A DNA stretch of 64,000 bases from Mucilaginibacter jinjuensis (GTDB lineage: Bacteria; Bacteroidota; Bacteroidia; Sphingobacteriales; Sphingobacteriaceae): contig NZ_CP117167.1 in the NCBI RefSeq assembly GCF_028596025.1, forward strand, positions 5,270,001 to 5,334,000, read 5' to 3'. Shown here piece after piece: positions 17,594 through 25,736 of this stretch. How positions within the stretch are numbered: the stretch's first letter is position 1; every line of letters begins with the position of its first letter. The notes beneath the pieces were generated by a model. It was given only the letters and a program-made list of their open reading frames with translations. It made no database searches and had not been told where the DNA came from. The translations under genes and the position numbers were made by a program.

Positions 17594-17655
17594 TACAGGT
17601 CTTTTGCATCTACAATAGCTTCAATATCACCATGAAAGTTAGAACTTTTGCCGCT
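17501..17655 (+). repeat. Direct repeat copy B (intact helicase 3' end)
   Basis: The counterpart of the relic at 11486-11640. The first 92 bases match with about eight differences, followed by a diverged stretch and a shared ATGAAAGTTAGAAC (17632-17645). The two copies lie 6.0 kb apart in the same orientation and enclose the CHAT gene and the rest of the helicase gene. Confidence 0.75.
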
Positions 17656-17673
17656 CGACTCTACTTTGAAAGA

Positions 17674-17697
17674 AAGCCACTCGAAAGAGTGGCTTTT
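17674..17697 (+). terminator. Intrinsic terminator after helicase gene
   Basis: A 9-bp stem (AAGCCACTC / GAGTGGCTT) with a GAAA tetraloop followed by TT-rich sequence, 80 bases past the helicase stop. The A-run on the other side could let it work for the convergent AraC gene too. Confidence 0.75.
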
Positions 17698-17805
17698 CTT
17701 GTTTATATTATCTCATGTTTACTGTCTATGTGCTCTTTTCTCAAAAGCAGAGCCAAATCTATATCAGTTATACATCCGATTTAAACAATCGCTTTCTTTC
17801 ACACA

Positions 17806-18717
17806 TCAATTGAAAGACGCACGGAACTCCAATGGCGAAAGATTGGTTTTGCTTTTGAATAATTTGCTGAATGATTGCGGATGTTCAAAACCCAATTCAT
17901 AAGCAATCTCGCTGATTGACAAACCCGTAACGGATAACTTTTCTTTTGCCTTTTCTATCAGTTTTTCGTGAATGTGTTGTTGCGTACTTAGGCCGGTCAG
18001 TGTTTTTAGCAATGCGCTTAAATAGGTTGGCGAAATATTTAAAGTCTCAGCTATGAAGTTAACTGTTGGTAATCCTTTTTTAACCAGATCATCATTGTTA
18101 AAATACGTGTCGAGCGTTTCTTCCACACGGTTAAGTACCTGGTGGCTGCTTATTTTCCTGGTCAAAAACTGGCGATTGTAAAACCGGTCGCAATACTGAA
18201 GCAATAGTTCAATCTGCGCTACGATCAAACCTTGACTGAATTTATCGATATTGGCATGATATTCCTGCTTGATCAGCTGAGCAATGCCTCCAATTGTTGC
18301 CTCTTCTTTCTCTGACAAAAACAGCGCCTCATTTGTTGAATAGTTGAAGAATTCATATTGCCTGATTGTTTTTGCAAGTGGTGTACCCCAGAGAAAATCA
18401 GGGTGTACGAGCAACATCCAGCCTGAGCTTTTAAAATCATGATCAGCATCAAATGAAAATACCTGTTTAGGAGAAATAAAAAACATGACACCCTCATCAA
18501 AATCGTAGGTCTGCTGGCCGTAGGTGTAATTTATCGTACCTCCTAAATTTTTCTTCAAAGAAATGATATAAAAATCAAATACAACGCTTATCCGGGTGTT
18601 ACCTTCCGGTGGTTTGAATTCATCCAGGCTAATAACACTCACCAAAGGATGTTCCGGCTTAGTAAGCCCCAATGCCTGGTGGTATTGGCCAATGGTTTTA
18701 ATTTTATAGGGCTCCAT
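17806..18717 (-). CDS. AraC-family transcriptional regulator
   Basis: 303 residues. The C-terminal 100 residues form the two-helix-turn-helix AraC domain (KAKEKLSVTGLSISEIAYELGF, then HPQSFSKLFKSKTNLSPLEFR). The N-terminal 190 residues are a cupin-like sensor arm. It closely resembles the regulators at 30433 and 35347 over its whole length, so these are paralogues. It sits 18 bases downstream of the NmrA-type reductase gene on the same strand, so the two are probably cotranscribed, with the regulator controlling its own operon. Confidence 0.92.
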   Translation of the reverse strand: MEPYKIKTIGQYHQALGLTKPEHPLVSVISLDEFKPPEGNTRISVVFDFYIISLKKNLGGTINYTYGQQTYDFDEGVMFFISPKQVFSFDADHDFKSSGWMLLVHPDFLWGTPLAKTIRQYEFFNYSTNEALFLSEKEEATIGGIAQLIKQEYHANIDKFSQGLIVAQIELLLQYCDRFYNRQFLTRKISSHQVLNRVEETLDTYFNNDDLVKKGLPTVNFIAETLNISPTYLSALLKTLTGLSTQQHIHEKLIEKAKEKLSVTGLSISEIAYELGFEHPQSFSKLFKSKTNLSPLEFRASFN

Positions 18718-18735
18718 GTTTTTTACTAATTTAAT

Positions 18736-19716
18736 TTATTTCGATTGGTAAACCGCCGCAAATTCCTTAGCAAAATCTTTCATTTTTACTTTACCCAGAG
18801 TTGGTTTGTTTTTGTAATAATCTTCAAATAATATCCCCCCATTACGCTGGCTGGCGTTCATTTCAACAATATCTTTCGCAAGGCTCAACGGCAATTTAAA
18901 CTTTATTAACGCATCCAGCATTTGTTTGTCGTCAATAGTTATCCATTTCAGATAAGGTTTACCAACCGCTGCTCCAAGGGTGTTAGCAATTTCATTACAA
19001 GTTAACTCTTCGCTGGCTACATAACGCACCTTACGGCCATTTAATGGTAGTGTCAGTTCTTCGGCAATTGCAGCTGCAATATCAATGGGCGAAACCCAGG
19101 GCATTTTATCATCAGCACCATAATTAGATACGATAAGCCCCTTTTTCCCCTGCAGAAATCCAGTCAAACCATAATGACGAATGGTTAAAATCACACCTAT
19201 AAAACCTTTTAAAAAGCCTTCCCCTTTAATAATATCCATAAACTGGTATAAATTATAGTAGAAACCAACAGGTCTCATAAAGGTAATTGCGACATGGGCA
19301 GGTAATTGCTTCAAAATTTGCTCGGCAACAAAATGAAAGGCAAGCAACCCGTTTCCTTTTTCTGTATGAGCCCCAATACTGCTGAGGTGAACTACCCTTT
19401 TTACACCTGCCTGGCGGATGGCCTCGACATAATTGGTTGCGAGCCGACGTGCTTCTTCCCTTGCATCAAGGTTGGGGTTTTCTTCAAATTTAAAGGGCGG
19501 CAACATCGTGTAAACCGCATCGGCGCCTGTAAAAGTTTTTGCTAAAAAACTAACATCCTCTATTGAGCCAATGGCTGCTTTTGCACCAATAGCTTCAATA
19601 TCCTTTTCCCTGGTATGGTTACTGCTGATAATTGTTACAGTATACCCCTTTTGAACTAACTCCACTGCAAGTGGCTTACTAATGTGGCCTAAAGACCCTG
19701 TTATAACTATTTTCAT
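18736..19716 (-). CDS. NmrA-like NAD(P)-binding reductase (atypical SDR)
   Basis: 326 residues with an N-terminal Rossmann fold (VITGSLGHISKPLAVELVQKG) of the atypical SDR/NmrA class, followed by GADAVYTMLPPF and VVHLSSIGAH. There is no Y-x3-K pair in the usual place, as in NmrA-type proteins that bind NAD(P) as redox sensors or act as quinone or azoreductase-like enzymes. It is the first gene of a pair with the AraC regulator. Substrate unknown. Confidence 0.88.
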   Translation of the reverse strand: MKIVITGSLGHISKPLAVELVQKGYTVTIISSNHTREKDIEAIGAKAAIGSIEDVSFLAKTFTGADAVYTMLPPFKFEENPNLDAREEARRLATNYVEAIRQAGVKRVVHLSSIGAHTEKGNGLLAFHFVAEQILKQLPAHVAITFMRPVGFYYNLYQFMDIIKGEGFLKGFIGVILTIRHYGLTGFLQGKKGLIVSNYGADDKMPWVSPIDIAAAIAEELTLPLNGRKVRYVASEELTCNEIANTLGAAVGKPYLKWITIDDKQMLDALIKFKLPLSLAKDIVEMNASQRNGGILFEDYYKNKPTLGKVKMKDFAKEFAAVYQSK

Positions 19717-19802
19717 TTGTTTTAATTTTTAACAAATGTCCCCGTAATCATGAAGATGAACGTAGCTAAACCTGTGATTGTCTTAGCCGTTTTGTTTAAA
19801 GT

Positions 19803-19838
19803 AAAAAGTCCCGGCTACTTTCATAGCTGGGACTTTTT
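19803..19838. terminator. Bidirectional intrinsic terminator
   Basis: AAAAAGTCCCGGCT and AGCTGGGACTTTTT form a 14-bp stem with one G-U pair and an 8-base loop, with A- and T-runs on both sides. It lies between the NmrA-type gene start and the end of the fimbrillin operon, so it chiefly terminates the latter on the minus strand. Confidence 0.8.
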
Positions 19839-19875
19839 ATAAAATCTGTCAAGTTATTTAAGGCAGATTTATATT

Positions 19876-21306
19876 TTATTTTATACCGATAATAACAACG
19901 TTATCTAGTCGCATGCCTAAAGTATTGGTGGTTGCAGAGCCCATAAATTCAATTGTATTGGTTGCCTGAGGTGTAATATCACTCAGTTCAATAGTAGTAA
20001 ATTTATTGTTATTAGCGTTAGTTACAGGGCTGCTTGGAACCGCAATGCTTACACCATTAACTTTCACCGTAATTACATTAAAATCTGAAGTTGAACTTGC
20101 AGATGGTGCGTTAGGTGCTAAGTCGTATTTAAGTTTAAGCTTAGTGTAGCCGGTTACCGGAATACCCGCAATTTTTAAAGAAGCATCTTTAGTTGCAGGT
20201 AACCATACGTGGATATCATTTGGATAGGTGCTAATGGTACGTAAATCTGCGTTACCGTAAGTATCGGTAAAAGTGAAAGATGCATTATCCCAGGCAGTGT
20301 AAGCACTTACTTTTGGTTTAGTACTTGCTGTACCGGTTCCGAAAGTTTCAGTGAATAATACTGTTTCTACACCTGTTGGTGGTGTTGTGCTGCCCTGGTC
20401 TTCGCCTACGGTATAGCTGCCAGAAGGTACGCTGGTCCAGTTGGTGATGGTAGCACTTAATGCAACTGCAGTTGGCTGAGGAGTAGAGCCCGTGGTTAAT
20501 GAAATTTCGTAAGTGTATTTTTTACCAGCTTCAAATTTGGTGTTTGCTGGTAAGGTTAGTTTAAACTGACCGGCCGGAAGTGTGAAAGTTACTACTTTAC
20601 CGCTGGCATCAGCTACAGGTAATACAATGGCTTCTGCTAAGACTGAACCAGTTTGAGCAGTTGTTTTCGCGCTAACATCGGCAGACTGAGACGCGTTTGA
20701 AAGCACGCCGGTAGCTAAATCAAAATCAGCCTTAGTATTTAAGCCTGCAAGGCTTGCGGTTAAACCGGTTAAATCTGTTACGCCTGTTCCGGCTTTAACA
20801 GTAAACTCGATTTTTGATAACTGATGAGAAAAAACAAGGTTAGCAACAGTGCTGGTTTTGCTTAAGCCGGTTGCATTGTTAGCATATAACAGATCAATTG
20901 CAGCCTGGTTGGTTTGTGTTGCTACATCAACCGGGTATTTATTGTTAGTTAAAGTTTGTTTATACGGATAGTATGCAATGAAATCAACAGTGCCATCTTC
21001 CGGGTAGTTGATGTTTTGATCTGTATTAGTGGGTGCAAACGCGCCGTCGCCAGTTGTTGCATAAGATTTATTGGCAGCCAGGATGTTAGTTAAACCGGTA
21101 CCGATTTTCATAAATACACCGATAGCATCATTAGTATCCCACTTGTCATTTGTAGCCTTTGTTTTAATCTGGCCATTGATAGCTGCGGTAAATTTAACCA
21201 AGGTTGGATTTGGGGTAACCGTGTCGTGTTTGTTGTCCTTTTTGCAAGAACTGCCAAGGGCAAGTAACGTCATTGCTGAAGCAATGAGGATGTTTTGAGT
21301 TTTCAT
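19876..21306 (-). CDS. Fimbrillin-family lipoprotein with C-terminal jelly-roll-like domain
   Basis: 476 residues. A lipoprotein signal ends in LALGSSC, with the lipidated cysteine at about 21. Residues 35-290 follow the fimbrillin (Mfa-like/FimA) pattern: ING-IKTKA, W-NDAIGV-M, YPEDG-VDFIAYYPY and LVFSHQLSKIEFTV. The C-terminal 150 residues (FTETFGTG, then LKLKYDLAPNAPS, then LRLDNVVIIG-like) resemble a carbohydrate-binding beta-sandwich. Fimbrillins are exported, lipid-anchored and polymerised by donor strand exchange, but no usher-like anchor genes are nearby. It follows the nuclease-fused paralogue by 33 bases in one operon; the fimbrillin parts of the two are close homologues. Confidence 0.85.
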   Translation of the reverse strand: MKTQNILIASAMTLLALGSSCKKDNKHDTVTPNPTLVKFTAAINGQIKTKATNDKWDTNDAIGVFMKIGTGLTNILAANKSYATTGDGAFAPTNTDQNINYPEDGTVDFIAYYPYKQTLTNNKYPVDVATQTNQAAIDLLYANNATGLSKTSTVANLVFSHQLSKIEFTVKAGTGVTDLTGLTASLAGLNTKADFDLATGVLSNASQSADVSAKTTAQTGSVLAEAIVLPVADASGKVVTFTLPAGQFKLTLPANTKFEAGKKYTYEISLTTGSTPQPTAVALSATITNWTSVPSGSYTVGEDQGSTTPPTGVETVLFTETFGTGTASTKPKVSAYTAWDNASFTFTDTYGNADLRTISTYPNDIHVWLPATKDASLKIAGIPVTGYTKLKLKYDLAPNAPSASSTSDFNVITVKVNGVSIAVPSSPVTNANNNKFTTIELSDITPQATNTIEFMGSATTNTLGMRLDNVVIIGIK

Positions 21307-21339
21307 TTTTGTAATTGTTGTAAAGTTTATTAGTATGAG

Positions 21340-22980
21340 TTAGTTCCAGATGGTGCTATCGATAGTTCCCTTGGTTTCGGCGGTAAGCTTAGGGAAGAAA
21401 GTAAAGCCGGTTTCTTTTTCCAGGTCGCTTACAGATATGCGGAAACTGTTGTAAGTGTTGGGTGATGGAATAACCTGGTTAGCAATTTTAAAGCCGATGG
21501 TATAATAAGTATCGCCTTTTTTCAATGCTAATGCTTTGTAGTAGTATTTTGGTATTGCTGATCCTTTTGCGTAAGTAATGGTTTGATCTGTTGATGATTT
21601 GATAGATGCACCGGTTACTACATATAAAGTATCTCCTTTAGCCATCCAGGTTCTTACTTGTTGCTCCAGGTTGTTCCAGATTCCCTGGTTCATTGAAGAA
21701 GTTTGGGCAGTCATGTTACTGTAGTAAAAAGTAGTTCTGTTCAGGTCTGTAGAAGCAGTACGGTCGCCGCTTGGGATCTGGTGCCCACGGTCATATCCAT
21801 TACCGAAAGAGCTGCTCAGATCAACCTGATCACCTGATGGGATTGAAGGATCAAAAGCCCATGCATCAGTACGGCTTGTACTGCCGATATAAGATGCATG
21901 CAGTGGATAAGCCACCCAGTACGCCACTTTATATTTCTTGTCGTACAGCATCGCATAGTTTCTTACATTGGTTTTACCAGGGAAATTGTGGAAAACATAA
22001 GACATGTTTGCATCTGTGGTAATTACAGGTGTTTCCATATAACCCGATACTGTTGGTGGGTTTTTAACCACATCTTCCATATCCAGCGGATAAGAACCTG
22101 CCGGAACATCTGTCCAGTTATTTACAGTTGCTTTTAGTGAAGCAGCAACCCCGCTGTCAACAACACCCGAACCTCTTAGCTCAACCTGGTAGCTGTATTT
22201 CTTTCCGGCTTCAAATTTGGTATCTGCAGGCAGCGTCCAGGTGTAGGTTTTTGAACCAATGGCAAAAACTACTTTAATACCGGTTTCATCTGTAGTTGGT
22301 ATCACAATAGCTTCGGCAACTGTTGCGCTACCGATGTTGGTTTTTGCAAGTATGTTGGCAGGCGTGCTTTGGGCGCTTAATGTACCGGTTGCTAAATCGA
22401 ATGCCGCAACTGTTTTTAAACCCGAAATATTGGTGGTTAAACCAGTTAAACTGGCAACCCCCAGGCCATTGGTAACCGTGATTTCGATTTTAGACAATTG
22501 GTGCGAAAAAACTAACTGCGCGTTAGAGCTGGTTTTGCTTAAACCTGTCGCGTTAGCATACATTAAATCTATAGCACCCTGGCTGCTTTGGTTGGTTACA
22601 TCTACCGGGTAAGTATTAGAAGTAAGCGTTTGCTTGTAGGGATAGTAAGCAACAAAGTCTACCTGCGAACCATCTTCCGGATAGTAAATGGTTTGGTCTG
22701 TTGAAGATGACTTGAATGTACCATCACCGATAGTAAAATAAGATTTATTGTTAGCTAAGATTTGGTTTAATCCTGTACCGGTTTTCATGTAAACACCGAT
22801 AGCATCATTAGTTTCCCAGGCATCATTAACGGCTTTGGTCTTAATCTGGCCGTTGATGGTTGATGAGAACTTCACCTCGGTGCCGGATTGTTTGATCACA
22901 TCCCTTGTGTTATCCTTCCGGCAGGAAGCCATAAAAATGGACACAGCAAGGACTGTAAATTGTAGATTTCTAATTTTCAT
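21340..22980 (-). CDS. Fimbrillin-fold lipoprotein fused to DNA/RNA non-specific endonuclease
   Basis: 546 residues. The lipobox MASC puts the lipid on C20. Residues about 30-300 are a fimbrillin domain nearly parallel to the downstream gene (INGQIKTKA, W-TNDAIGVYM, DFVAYYPYKQTL). Residues about 315-540 form a His-Me finger nuclease of the NUC1/Serratia type: DRGH at 397-400 with general-base H400, then NQGIWNNLE with the metal-binding asparagine at 431. Such nucleases degrade extracellular DNA and RNA. The fusion places the enzyme on the cell surface or a surface fibre. It is the first gene of the operon. No inhibitor gene is seen, consistent with activity outside the cell. Confidence 0.88.
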   Translation of the reverse strand: MKIRNLQFTVLAVSIFMASCRKDNTRDVIKQSGTEVKFSSTINGQIKTKAVNDAWETNDAIGVYMKTGTGLNQILANNKSYFTIGDGTFKSSSTDQTIYYPEDGSQVDFVAYYPYKQTLTSNTYPVDVTNQSSQGAIDLMYANATGLSKTSSNAQLVFSHQLSKIEITVTNGLGVASLTGLTTNISGLKTVAAFDLATGTLSAQSTPANILAKTNIGSATVAEAIVIPTTDETGIKVVFAIGSKTYTWTLPADTKFEAGKKYSYQVELRGSGVVDSGVAASLKATVNNWTDVPAGSYPLDMEDVVKNPPTVSGYMETPVITTDANMSYVFHNFPGKTNVRNYAMLYDKKYKVAYWVAYPLHASYIGSTSRTDAWAFDPSIPSGDQVDLSSSFGNGYDRGHQIPSGDRTASTDLNRTTFYYSNMTAQTSSMNQGIWNNLEQQVRTWMAKGDTLYVVTGASIKSSTDQTITYAKGSAIPKYYYKALALKKGDTYYTIGFKIANQVIPSPNTYNSFRISVSDLEKETGFTFFPKLTAETKGTIDSTIWN

Positions 22981-23355
22981 ATATGTTTTTGTAAAGTTTT
23001 GCGTGTTAAAACCTGTTGCAGGCAGGATATAATGAGAGGTTAAAAGGGCTTTTATAGCTTAATATTTTGTTGAGTTGAGCGACCATGAAAAAGTTTAAAA
23101 GTTCCGGGTTCAAAGAAAGGGTGGCGATATAGGCTTTGGGTCAACCCCGCAATAGCATTTCGTTAGATTTAGTTATGTGACATAACCATTATTAAAATTG
23201 GCTTTACCAAGAGGTAATTGAACCAGGTGTTGGCAGGGCAATTATGGGTGATTAGAGCGGCTCAAGATGCAAAAAACTTAATAACGTATTAACAGAGAGC
23301 TTGCGTAGGTAAGCTTAATTTCGTCACCTGTTTTGATTATAAATCATTTAATCTG
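22981..23355. promoter_or_regulatory. Divergent intergenic region, fimbrillin-nuclease operon and C11 protease
   Basis: 375 bases between two divergent lipoprotein genes; it must hold both promoters. I saw no clean TTTG-N19-TAnnTTTG pair on either strand, so no specific site is claimed. Confidence 0.35.
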
Positions 23356-24543
23356 GTGAGGCCATCAAATCTTTCTAAAATCAATTACCAAACGAGTGTT
23401 GGTGCCGCTGCAATAATATTCATTAAACGGTACTGCCAGTTACTGTTTCTTTTGGCGATCATTTCTCTCGGTGTATCTTGTAAAAAAAGTACTGACGTGA
23501 AACCGGTGAGCAAAAAGATGGTGCTGGTTTATATGGAAGCCAATAACGATTTAAGGTATGATGCACTGAACAGCATTAACAGCATGGAGAAAGGTGCTGC
23601 AAATTTAGACGGCACATTATTGGTTTATATTAAAACGAATAGCAGTAACTCTTATCTGCTTAAAATAAAACACGACGAAGATGGCAACAGGATTGTGAGC
23701 GATACCGTTAAAACGTTCGGCTATACGGCGCCTTCCGATCCTAATGTAGTTAAGCAAGTAATGCTTTATGCGCAATCCGAATTTCCGGCGCAGAGTTATG
23801 GACTGATACTTTGGTCGCATGCCACATCATGGGCACCGGCCAGTACAAAAGTTAAAGTTCAATCTTTCGGGTCAGACTCGGGCAAGGAAATGGATATTAT
23901 TGATCTTAAAAATGCTTTACCAGACAATTTAAGTTTCATTGTTTTTGATGCCTGCTCTATGGGCGGTGTAGAGGTGCTATACGAGTTTAAGGATAAGGCA
24001 AAGTACATCATTGCATCACCCACCGAAACGCTTTCCGAAAGTTTCCCTTATCAGAAGATCGTTCCATTGCTTTTTCAGGACGACGAGAATCTGAGTTCGG
24101 TTGCCAAAGCATATTTTAACTACTATAATGCCTATACAGATGACCGGCAATCGGCAACAGTTGTATTGGTTAAAACAAGTGAACTGACACCTCTGGCTAC
24201 CGGGTTGAATACGCTAATGCACAAGCAAAAAAAATACGGAGATCAGTTGATTAGCACCGGCGTTCAGCGTTTGGATTATACCGCAAACTTTCCGGTGGCT
24301 AACTATGATTTCGGAGATTATCTGGATCACAATTTTACCATAGCTGATTTAAGCAGCATCAACTTGCAATTAAATAAAACAATTCTCTACAAAGCCGCCA
24401 CGGCTAACTTCATTGGTGTGCCTATTAAAAAATTCTCTGGCCTAACCTGCGCTATACCTTACACCGGTGATGCAAATTTGAGTTACTATCAAAAGCTACA
24501 ATGGTACACAGGTGCGGGTCTTGATCTATTGTTCAGAAATTAA
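23356..24543 (+). CDS. Clostripain-like (peptidase family C11) lipoprotein
   Basis: 395 residues from a GTG start. A long N-terminal segment leads to a lipobox LGVSC with C42. The catalytic domain shows the C11 order: VLVYMEANNDL at the start, GLILWSHATSW with catalytic H155, and FIVFDACSMGGVEVLYE with catalytic C200. C11 proteases cut after basic residues and mature by self-cleavage. It is predicted to be lipid-anchored in the envelope. It is transcribed away from the fimbrillin-nuclease operon, so the two share an intergenic region; a role in processing surface proteins is possible but not shown. Confidence 0.87.
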   Translation: MRPSNLSKINYQTSVGAAAIIFIKRYCQLLFLLAIISLGVSCKKSTDVKPVSKKMVLVYMEANNDLRYDALNSINSMEKGAANLDGTLLVYIKTNSSNSYLLKIKHDEDGNRIVSDTVKTFGYTAPSDPNVVKQVMLYAQSEFPAQSYGLILWSHATSWAPASTKVKVQSFGSDSGKEMDIIDLKNALPDNLSFIVFDACSMGGVEVLYEFKDKAKYIIASPTETLSESFPYQKIVPLLFQDDENLSSVAKAYFNYYNAYTDDRQSATVVLVKTSELTPLATGLNTLMHKQKKYGDQLISTGVQRLDYTANFPVANYDFGDYLDHNFTIADLSSINLQLNKTILYKAATANFIGVPIKKFSGLTCAIPYTGDANLSYYQKLQWYTGAGLDLLFRN

Positions 24544-24663
24544 CCTGGTGTCGCCACGCTTTTATTCGATTAAAGAATTTTCATAACTAACGCGGTTAAA
24601 GTTTTCTCATATATTAACCTCCTGATACAAACGCCCGGAAGGTCATTATTACCAATACATGAC

Positions 24664-24693
24664 TTGCACCCACCGCCCGTATCCTTACATTTG
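24664..24693 (+). promoter_or_regulatory. Bacteroidota-type promoter
   Basis: TTG at 24664-24666 and TACATTTG at 24686-24693 are separated by 19 bases, matching the -33 TTTG and -7 TAnnTTTG consensus. The start codon of the flavin-dependent oxidoreductase gene lies 20 bases downstream. Confidence 0.65.
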
Positions 24694-24713
24694 TTGATCT
24701 AATAAAGCTGCTG

Positions 24714-25736
24714 ATGAAGAAAATTGGATTTTTATCGTTCGGGCATTGGGCAAACCATGCTGCCTACCAAACCCGTACCGCAGGCGATACCCTGTTGCAA
24801 TCTATTGATCTGGCTGTTGCTGCCGAAGAAATTGGTTTGGATGGCGCCTATTTCCGTGTGCATCACTTTGCACGCCAGCTGGCTTCGCCATTTCCACTGC
24901 TTTCGGCTATTGGGGCTAAAACCAGCAAAATAGAGATTGGCACAGGTGTAATTGATATGCGCTACGAAAACCCAATGTATATGGTAGAAGATGCCGGCGC
25001 TGCCGATCTTATTTCGGGAGGCCGACTACAACTGGGCATCAGCAGAGGGTCGCCAGAGCAGGTGATCGACGGCTGGCGCTATTTTGGTTACGAACCTGCC
25101 AAGGGCGAAACCGATGCCGATATGGGGCGCAAAAAAGCTTTAGAATTTTTAGATAAATTAAGCGGTGAGGGCTTTGCCCAACCCAACCCTAACCCGATGT
25201 TCCCCAATCCGCCGGGGTTGTTATCGCTGGAGCCACATTCTGAGGGTTTGCGCGAACGCATCTGGTGGGGAGCGGGCTCAAACGCAACCGCAATTTGGGC
25301 AGCCGAGCAAGGCATGCACTTGCAAAGCTCAACCCTTAAGTTTGATGAAAGCGGTAAACCATTCCACATCCAGCAGGCCGAACAGATCAGGTTGTACAAA
25401 GAAGCCTGGCAAAAAGCAGGTCACCAGCGTGAGGCGAGGGTTTCTGTAAGCCGGTCTATTTTTGCATTGGTGAGCGAGCAGGATAGATATTACTTCGGTC
25501 AGCAAGGCAAAGGGGCTGATAGCTTTGGTTACATTGAAGCCGATAAACGTGCAGTTTTTGGAAAAAGCTACGCTGCCGAACCCGACCAGCTTATCAAAGA
25601 ACTGGCTAATGACGAAGCAATACAGGAAGCAGATACCGTACTTTTAACCATACCCAATACTTTAGGGGTTGATTACAATATCCATGTGCTATCTGCAATT
25701 TTAGAGCACGTTGCCCCTGGTCTCGGCTGGCGATAG
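24714..25736 (+). CDS. Luciferase-like (LLM class) flavin-dependent oxidoreductase
   Basis: 340 residues of the bacterial luciferase TIM-barrel family. Family marks are FLSFGHWA near the N-terminus, AEEIGLDGAYFRVHHF, a substrate/flavin strand IEIGTGVIDMRYENP, and SGGRLQLGISRGSPEQVIDGW, typical of FMN-dependent monooxygenases. It would oxidise an unknown substrate using reduced FMN and oxygen. Its last 36 bases overlap the end of the convergent sigma factor gene. Confidence 0.9.
   Translation: MKKIGFLSFGHWANHAAYQTRTAGDTLLQSIDLAVAAEEIGLDGAYFRVHHFARQLASPFPLLSAIGAKTSKIEIGTGVIDMRYENPMYMVEDAGAADLISGGRLQLGISRGSPEQVIDGWRYFGYEPAKGETDADMGRKKALEFLDKLSGEGFAQPNPNPMFPNPPGLLSLEPHSEGLRERIWWGAGSNATAIWAAEQGMHLQSSTLKFDESGKPFHIQQAEQIRLYKEAWQKAGHQREARVSVSRSIFALVSEQDRYYFGQQGKGADSFGYIEADKRAVFGKSYAAEPDQLIKELANDEAIQEADTVLLTIPNTLGVDYNIHVLSAILEHVAPGLGWR

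Noticed and set aside
1..17600. Prophage or integrative element with an integrase
   Set aside because: No integrase, transposase, relaxase or structural phage gene is visible; only relics and direct repeats indicate mobility.
17560..17902. Two plus-strand frames after the helicase
   Set aside because: They overlap the terminator and the antisense of the AraC gene end; composition is not protein-like.
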